Of a stretch of 64,000 nucleotides of DNA, positions 59,752 through 64,000 are shown piece by piece. This stretch comes from Platycnemis pennipes. Lineage: Eukaryota > Arthropoda > Insecta > Odonata > Platycnemididae. The DNA lies in the NCBI GenBank assembly GCA_933228895.1, contig OW121846.1:20775088-20839087 (forward strand). Reading direction: 5' to 3'. Under the pieces are notes generated by a model that searched no databases, was not told where the DNA came from, and was given only the letters and a program-made list of their open reading frames with translations. How positions within the stretch are numbered: position 1 is the first letter of the stretch; every line of letters starts with the position of its first letter. Both the position numbers and the translations under genes were made by a program.

Positions 59752-61610
59752 TACATCTACATCTACATCATACCCTGCAAGCCATAAAGGTGTGTGGCAG
59801 AGGGTGAATTCTCACCAATCATGCACTACATATCATTCGCAAAAAAGCATCAATATTTATATACTGTTCTAAACTAAACTATTTAAAAAAAGATAAAAAT
59901 AACAAAGCAAACATGCAAAAACATGCTGTTAGTTGGCGTAGCTTCAAGTCCTTATACCAACATACAGCTACCAATGTTATCCATTGCTACACTCGTACTG
60001 GATATATTTACCATTATTCGTATCCCAAATTGTACGAGGAAAAAAGGACATTTTGAATCTGTCAGTTCAGCTGTCAATTTCTCTAATTATGTGATTATGG
60101 TCCAGTATACCACAATAAGTTGTGGTTCGCAAAACATTTTTAACATAATCACTGAAAATATGATCTTGGAATTTATTTAAGAGATGAAGTCTTAATTTCA
60201 ACCTGCGGTCTGACAATGATTCCCAATTTAATTCATATAATAGACTGGTTAAGATAATTAGGTTATCGTACCGTCCCTTTACAAATCATGCCGATCTTCG
60301 CTGCACACGTTCAAGTTCATTATTTAGACCGATTTTGTAGGGATCCCATACACTGGTAGCATATTCCAAATGAGGTCTAACAAGGGAAAAGTAGCTGATT
60401 TCTCGTACATGATCGTCACATTTACCCAATACTCTTTTGACGAATCCCAGTTTACGATTCTCTTGGCCCATTATTTCACGTATGTGTATACCCCAGGAAA
60501 AATCATGTGTTAGTCATATTCCAAGATATTTAATGGATTCCACGTTTGTTCATTCATTATTACTTATTTTGTAAGTGATAGGAGGAGAGCTATTCTTTTT
60601 CCAAAAATTCATTACAAGACATTTTTTAAAGTTTAATTCTAACTGCCATGTTTCACACCAATTTTCAGTTGCTTGTAGGTATTTATTTAAATACTCTTTA
60701 TCGTTTGGGCATAGAATTTCCTGTACACTACTGCGTCATCGGTAAATAGACGAAGCTTACTTTTTACCACCTTATTGATATCATTTACGTAGAAAAGGAA
60801 TAGGAGTGGACCTTTCACACTACCTTGTGGGACACCCGAAGTGACTTTAATTTCCGGTGAGGTAACACCGTCTTAAACAACCCTTGGCAACCGATCATGC
60901 AGAAAATCATTAATCCATTATATAATGTTACTGTCTAACCCATAAGATTTTAATTTCAAGATTAGTTTGCCATGAGACACCCTTTCAAAAGCTTTCTTGA
61001 AATTGGGAAATATGGCATCCACTGGGATATTATTTTCGCCAGAAAATAAAATATCGTGGGAAAAGAGTTCAAGTTGAGTTTCTCATGATCTGCTCTTCCG
61101 GAAGCCATGCTGGACATTGGACAATAAATTCTGGCTATCTAGGTGTCTCATGACTGAACTGACAATTATATGTTCCAGGACCTTGCATGAAATTGATGTG
61201 AGAGATTTAGGTCTGTTGTTAGATGGCTGCTCCCTATCACCACTTTTATTTATTAAATACTATTTCAAGGTAGGGGGAATTTCGGAAACTAAATCTCTAT
61301 ATACGCGGGAGGGACTTTGATCAGGGCCAGGAGATTTGTTGTGCCTTATATTTTTAAATAACGTTTCGATGCCACTGCAGGAAATTTCAATTGGTTGGAT
61401 CAGCCGCTGAAAAAGGTCAGGTAAGACGATAGTTGAGTCCCCGGAAGGTGGGTTAAAAACGGTTTGGAAGAAGAAATTTAGCAAGTTAACTTTGTCAAGA
61501 GTGTTTATGGCCATTTCACCCTTATGATTTTTAAGTTAATGGACAGCAGACTTATGGCCTTGCGCTTCCCTTACGCATGACCTGAAGACTTTCATATATT
61601 GGACGAATAT
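59752..61610 (-). mobile_element. Longest copy of the TGTAGA-tailed CR1/Jockey-like LINE
   Basis: Read from 61610 down, the order is as follows. The linker before the RT comes first (KVFRSCVREAQGHKSAVH, INTLDKVNLLNFFF). The RT N-terminal block has NIRHNKSPGPDQSPSRVYRD (about 61350-61270). The palm has GVPQGS (60819-60836) and FTDD (60735-60746) in place of the usual FADD. The C-terminal extension (60471-60286) reads RKLGFVKRVLGKCDDHVREI, LEYATSVWDPYKIGLNNELE. The 3' untranslated part and hairpin tail end at 59752. Several stops and frameshifts are present, and the endonuclease is missing. It covers more of the RT than any other copy here and can serve as the reference for the family. Confidence 0.88.
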
Positions 61611-61619
61611 GGACATAGT

Positions 61620-62100
61620 AGCAATGATTTAAGGAAAAGTGTGGCTCTAGCTAAGCAGGAAGCAACCGGAGAGAATTAATTAAGAAATCCTTGAGTGGGA
61701 ATGTAAGAGAAATCTGTTGAAGGGCTTGATATTGATCCATGTTTTTTATGGAACTGAGATCAAGGCTCTTGACTCTGATAATAAATTTTTGGAAGCATTA
61801 GGAACACGGTGTGGAAAAAAATAGAGAAAGTGAGGTCTATGCAGACCAATAAAGGGATGTTGAACATCACTGGAAAGAAGAAAGGATTGCTAGCATACAT
61901 CAGGAGTTGGTGGATGGAGCGTGTGGAAAATATGGAGCTGATGATTGTCGTCGACGGCAAAATGCTTGGTAAACACGAACGTAGAAAAGGAGTTAGATAT
62001 TAGGCAAAGGATATTATTTAGGAGAGTACGAAATATGTCAACATCAACAGCGAAATAACGCAGGAATGGAGTAGAGAGATGCATTAATTTAAATGTAGAG
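61620..62100 (+). mobile_element. Decayed RT C-terminal remnant of a second LINE family
   Basis: Broken frames read RSLALAKQEA, a YGTEIKAL block, W-K-K-I-E-K-V in place of WRRM.K..W, and VDGKMLGKHERRKG (61809-62003). The order and spacing follow the C-terminal part of the endonuclease/RT LINE at 45505-46942. It is heavily diverged and the limits are uncertain. It lies directly behind the 5' breakpoint of the LINE ending at 61610, on the opposite strand. Confidence 0.45.
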
Positions 62101-63460
62101 TAGGAATACTCTTTCAAAACCTACCCTGATCCACACAAAAGTATCAATTAATTAATTTATAGGTTTTTTTGCGATGAATACTAGACATTCGTCAAAATAA
62201 TGTTAAGCTATTATAAGTTCAGAGGAGACACGCTGTACTAGCGTGTATAGCGTATAATAAAAATGTATTCTTTGTAAATGGCACAATTGTATGTACCTTG
62301 CATGACTGGTGTCCATCCATTTACAGACAAAGGGGACCAGTGCAATACTTTCGAGGCTTCTTCTTAGCGCTCACATTTTTTTACAAACACTGCTTTAGTA
62401 TTGGATCAAAGGCATACTTTAACTTTATTGTAGCCGAGAGGGAGATGAACGTGATAAAGGTAGTCGATGCCCATGTTATTCGTTATATTCATTGGGGATC
62501 GAAGCCTTTTGCATTTTGAGGTCCGTTTTTGCTTGACTCGTTCAGTGACTTTTGTTAATCGATGTTTGGAATCAGTCGAAAAAGAATAAGTACAAACATT
62601 ATCCGACTGAATTTGAGACCACAGGGTAGAGACTTGGTTATGACTTTGCTGTTTTCTCTGATTACTTCAAATGGCACACAAATGAATAAGACATTGAAGC
62701 ACCTTCACAGATGGCATCTTAATGCATAATTAATCTGATTGGAGTTTACCCCACCCGCTCAATATAAATTACTGAAATCCGGTTATCTAGGTCCATATCC
62801 CTGGAAGCTACATTCATATTACATTTTTGTTCCGACGATTTCGTTGTAATCAATAATCTTTGAAACTTACATCCCTTACAAAAAAAGAAAATCTTCGGTG
62901 TTATTGCAAGTAATACGGTTCCGATATTACTCAAAGTTTTGCTAAACTGAAAAAAAATAACAATTAAGTCCTACGTTCTTTAGCGTTCTATCTTTGCTCA
63001 TTTCCTTGCATGTGGAGAGAGGTGAACTTTTTGTTCATCAATTAGCGTTGACAATCCCTTTAATAAATGGCGCTCCTATCTAATCATGGAGTAGTCTCAT
63101 TACGAAGTTGGATTGCACCCACACAATGCTATTTTAATTTTAAAAATTCAGTTGACATTGAACCATGATGAGAACGTCTCTACGGCTGTATGCAATAAAA
63201 ATGAAGAATAAAATATCCCCAAAGCCGTAATGTTAAGGGGAAGAGGCATTCAAACGGGGAAAGTGGGAAGGAGGGAGTATATACTAACTAAGGGAGCTCT
63301 CAATCACTCGTACAAAATCAAGCATACAAAGAAATGTAAATGGAAGTAAATGACACACTCGCACACTCATTTCTATTGTTACAAACAATCTTCACACTCA
63401 AAATTAAGGGAAACAGGGTCAAAATAAAAGCGAACAGTGACTCACAAAATCACTCACTCA
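62101..63460. other. Unassigned AT-rich DNA
   Basis: No gene or repeat recognised. Confidence 0.35.
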
Positions 63461-63765
63461 GGTTTGTATACTGAATACATTCCCCTTCGTGAGTTCATTC
63501 ACACGTACAAGCAGGGTTTACGAGGATTTCTCCAACGCCAGTGGCCCGCCATACAGGCAAGATAAAAATAAAGGTTGTAAATTGAATAGAATGAAAAGGG
63601 CAACTAAAGTAAATAAAATACAATTGATAATAGTTTTCAAGTACTCATTCACGTGGGTTTGCATACATTATAAAGTCACCCTCGTGAATCACATTCACAC
63701 ACACAATGAGGGTTTACGAGGAATCACCTTCGCCAGTGACCCGTCACACACACTGCGGAAGGAGT
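63461..63765 (+). repeat. Two diverged direct repeats, period about 195 bp
   Basis: The sequence from 63461 (ggtttgtatactgaatacat, cacacgtacaagcagggttt, acgaggatttctccaacgcc) recurs from 63656 (ggtttgcatacattataaag, cacacacacaatgagggttt, acgaggaatcaccttcgcca). The unit resembles satellite-like or element-internal repeats. More copies may lie beyond the window's end. Confidence 0.7.
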
Positions 63766-63809
63766 AAGGATGGGGAAAGAATGCCCAACGTCAAATACAG
63801 GCACTGGGT

Positions 63810-63837
63810 GTTTCGCCCGCCAAGCAGGCCTCGTCAG
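63810..63837 (-). ncRNA. Hammerhead-ribozyme-like core (candidate)
   Basis: On the minus strand CTGACGA is followed by G, the stem GCCTG/CGGGC with loop CTTGG, and GAAAC. This is the order of the conserved hammerhead core (CUGANGA, stem II, GAAA). Stem III would be CAC-CCA-GTG, but the expected U before the cleavage base and a matching stem I are not found, so it is incomplete or decayed. Such motifs occur at the ends of Penelope-like elements and retrozymes. Confidence 0.3.
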
Positions 63838-64000
63838 AGGAGAATGTGTAATTGTAATTGTAGTAGATAATATGCTATGAGTAACTTTTTGAATTGCGAG
63901 GTTGAGTCTTCTGTCTAGAGACTTCCATCTCCACATGTAGATATGAATATCTGTGCGGAAGGACAATGGAGTGTGTCTTCATCGCACATCAAGTGATGCA

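Noticed and set aside
1..64000. CRISPR array, operon or bacterial insertion sequence
   Set aside because: No regularly spaced short repeats and no bacterial gene layout; introns, SINEs and LINEs show an animal genome.

Overview
This window looks like an insect chromosome segment from a large, AT-rich genome full of transposable elements. One conserved protein-coding gene is recognisable: the clock-linked bZIP repressor vrille (vri, NFIL3/E4BP4 family), whose main coding exon lies at 24005-25659 on the + strand. The species cannot be read from the sequence. The repeat style (a common LINE with a TGTAGA-type tail, tRNA-derived SINEs, an endonuclease/reverse-transcriptase LINE, piggyBac, a Tc1/mariner relative and a Mutator-like element) suggests a hemimetabolous insect, possibly an odonate or polyneopteran. 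That is a weak inference.

Layout. Positions 1-10 kb hold unassigned AT-rich DNA with several short CpG-dense blocks, a 269-bp tandem duplication and truncated LINE copies. From 10 to 24 kb lies the presumed vri regulatory and 5' region: CpG-dense islands at about 10.1-10.8, 14.9-15.4, 18.7-20.0 and 20.9-21.3 kb. These contain clustered CACGTG E-boxes, perfect TTACGTAA D-boxes (the site type bound by VRI and PDP1 themselves), an AP-1 site, and candidate core promoters (Inr+DPE near 19.18 kb, TATA near 21.31 kb). The large vri coding exon follows a clear 3' splice site and ends in a roughly 750-bp 3' UTR with a poly(A) signal at 26389.

From 28 to 36 kb the DNA is mostly transposons: LINE copies in both orientations, a 216-bp fold-back insertion with a 13-bp target duplication, and a complete 2.3-kb Tc1/mariner-superfamily element with about 608-bp inverted repeats and a TA target duplication. 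From 39 to 48.5 kb are nested relics: a piggyBac transposase pseudogene, a Mutator-like transposase-domain pseudogene, another piggyBac-like element with TTAA and GGTCATTTTGACC-type termini, an RT-bearing LINE, a fold-back and a SINE. From 49 to 64 kb there are more LINE and SINE copies, a CpG block bounded by direct repeats, a roughly 6-kb stretch (52.3-58.5 kb) with no recognisable feature, and the longest copy of the common LINE (59.75-61.6 kb).

How it fits together: CLK/CYC-type E-boxes and D-boxes upstream of vri agree with what is known of vri as an E-box-driven, VRI/PDP1-linked clock component. Everything else is transposon accumulation. I found no operon, CRISPR array, complete tRNA or rRNA gene, or new multi-gene system.
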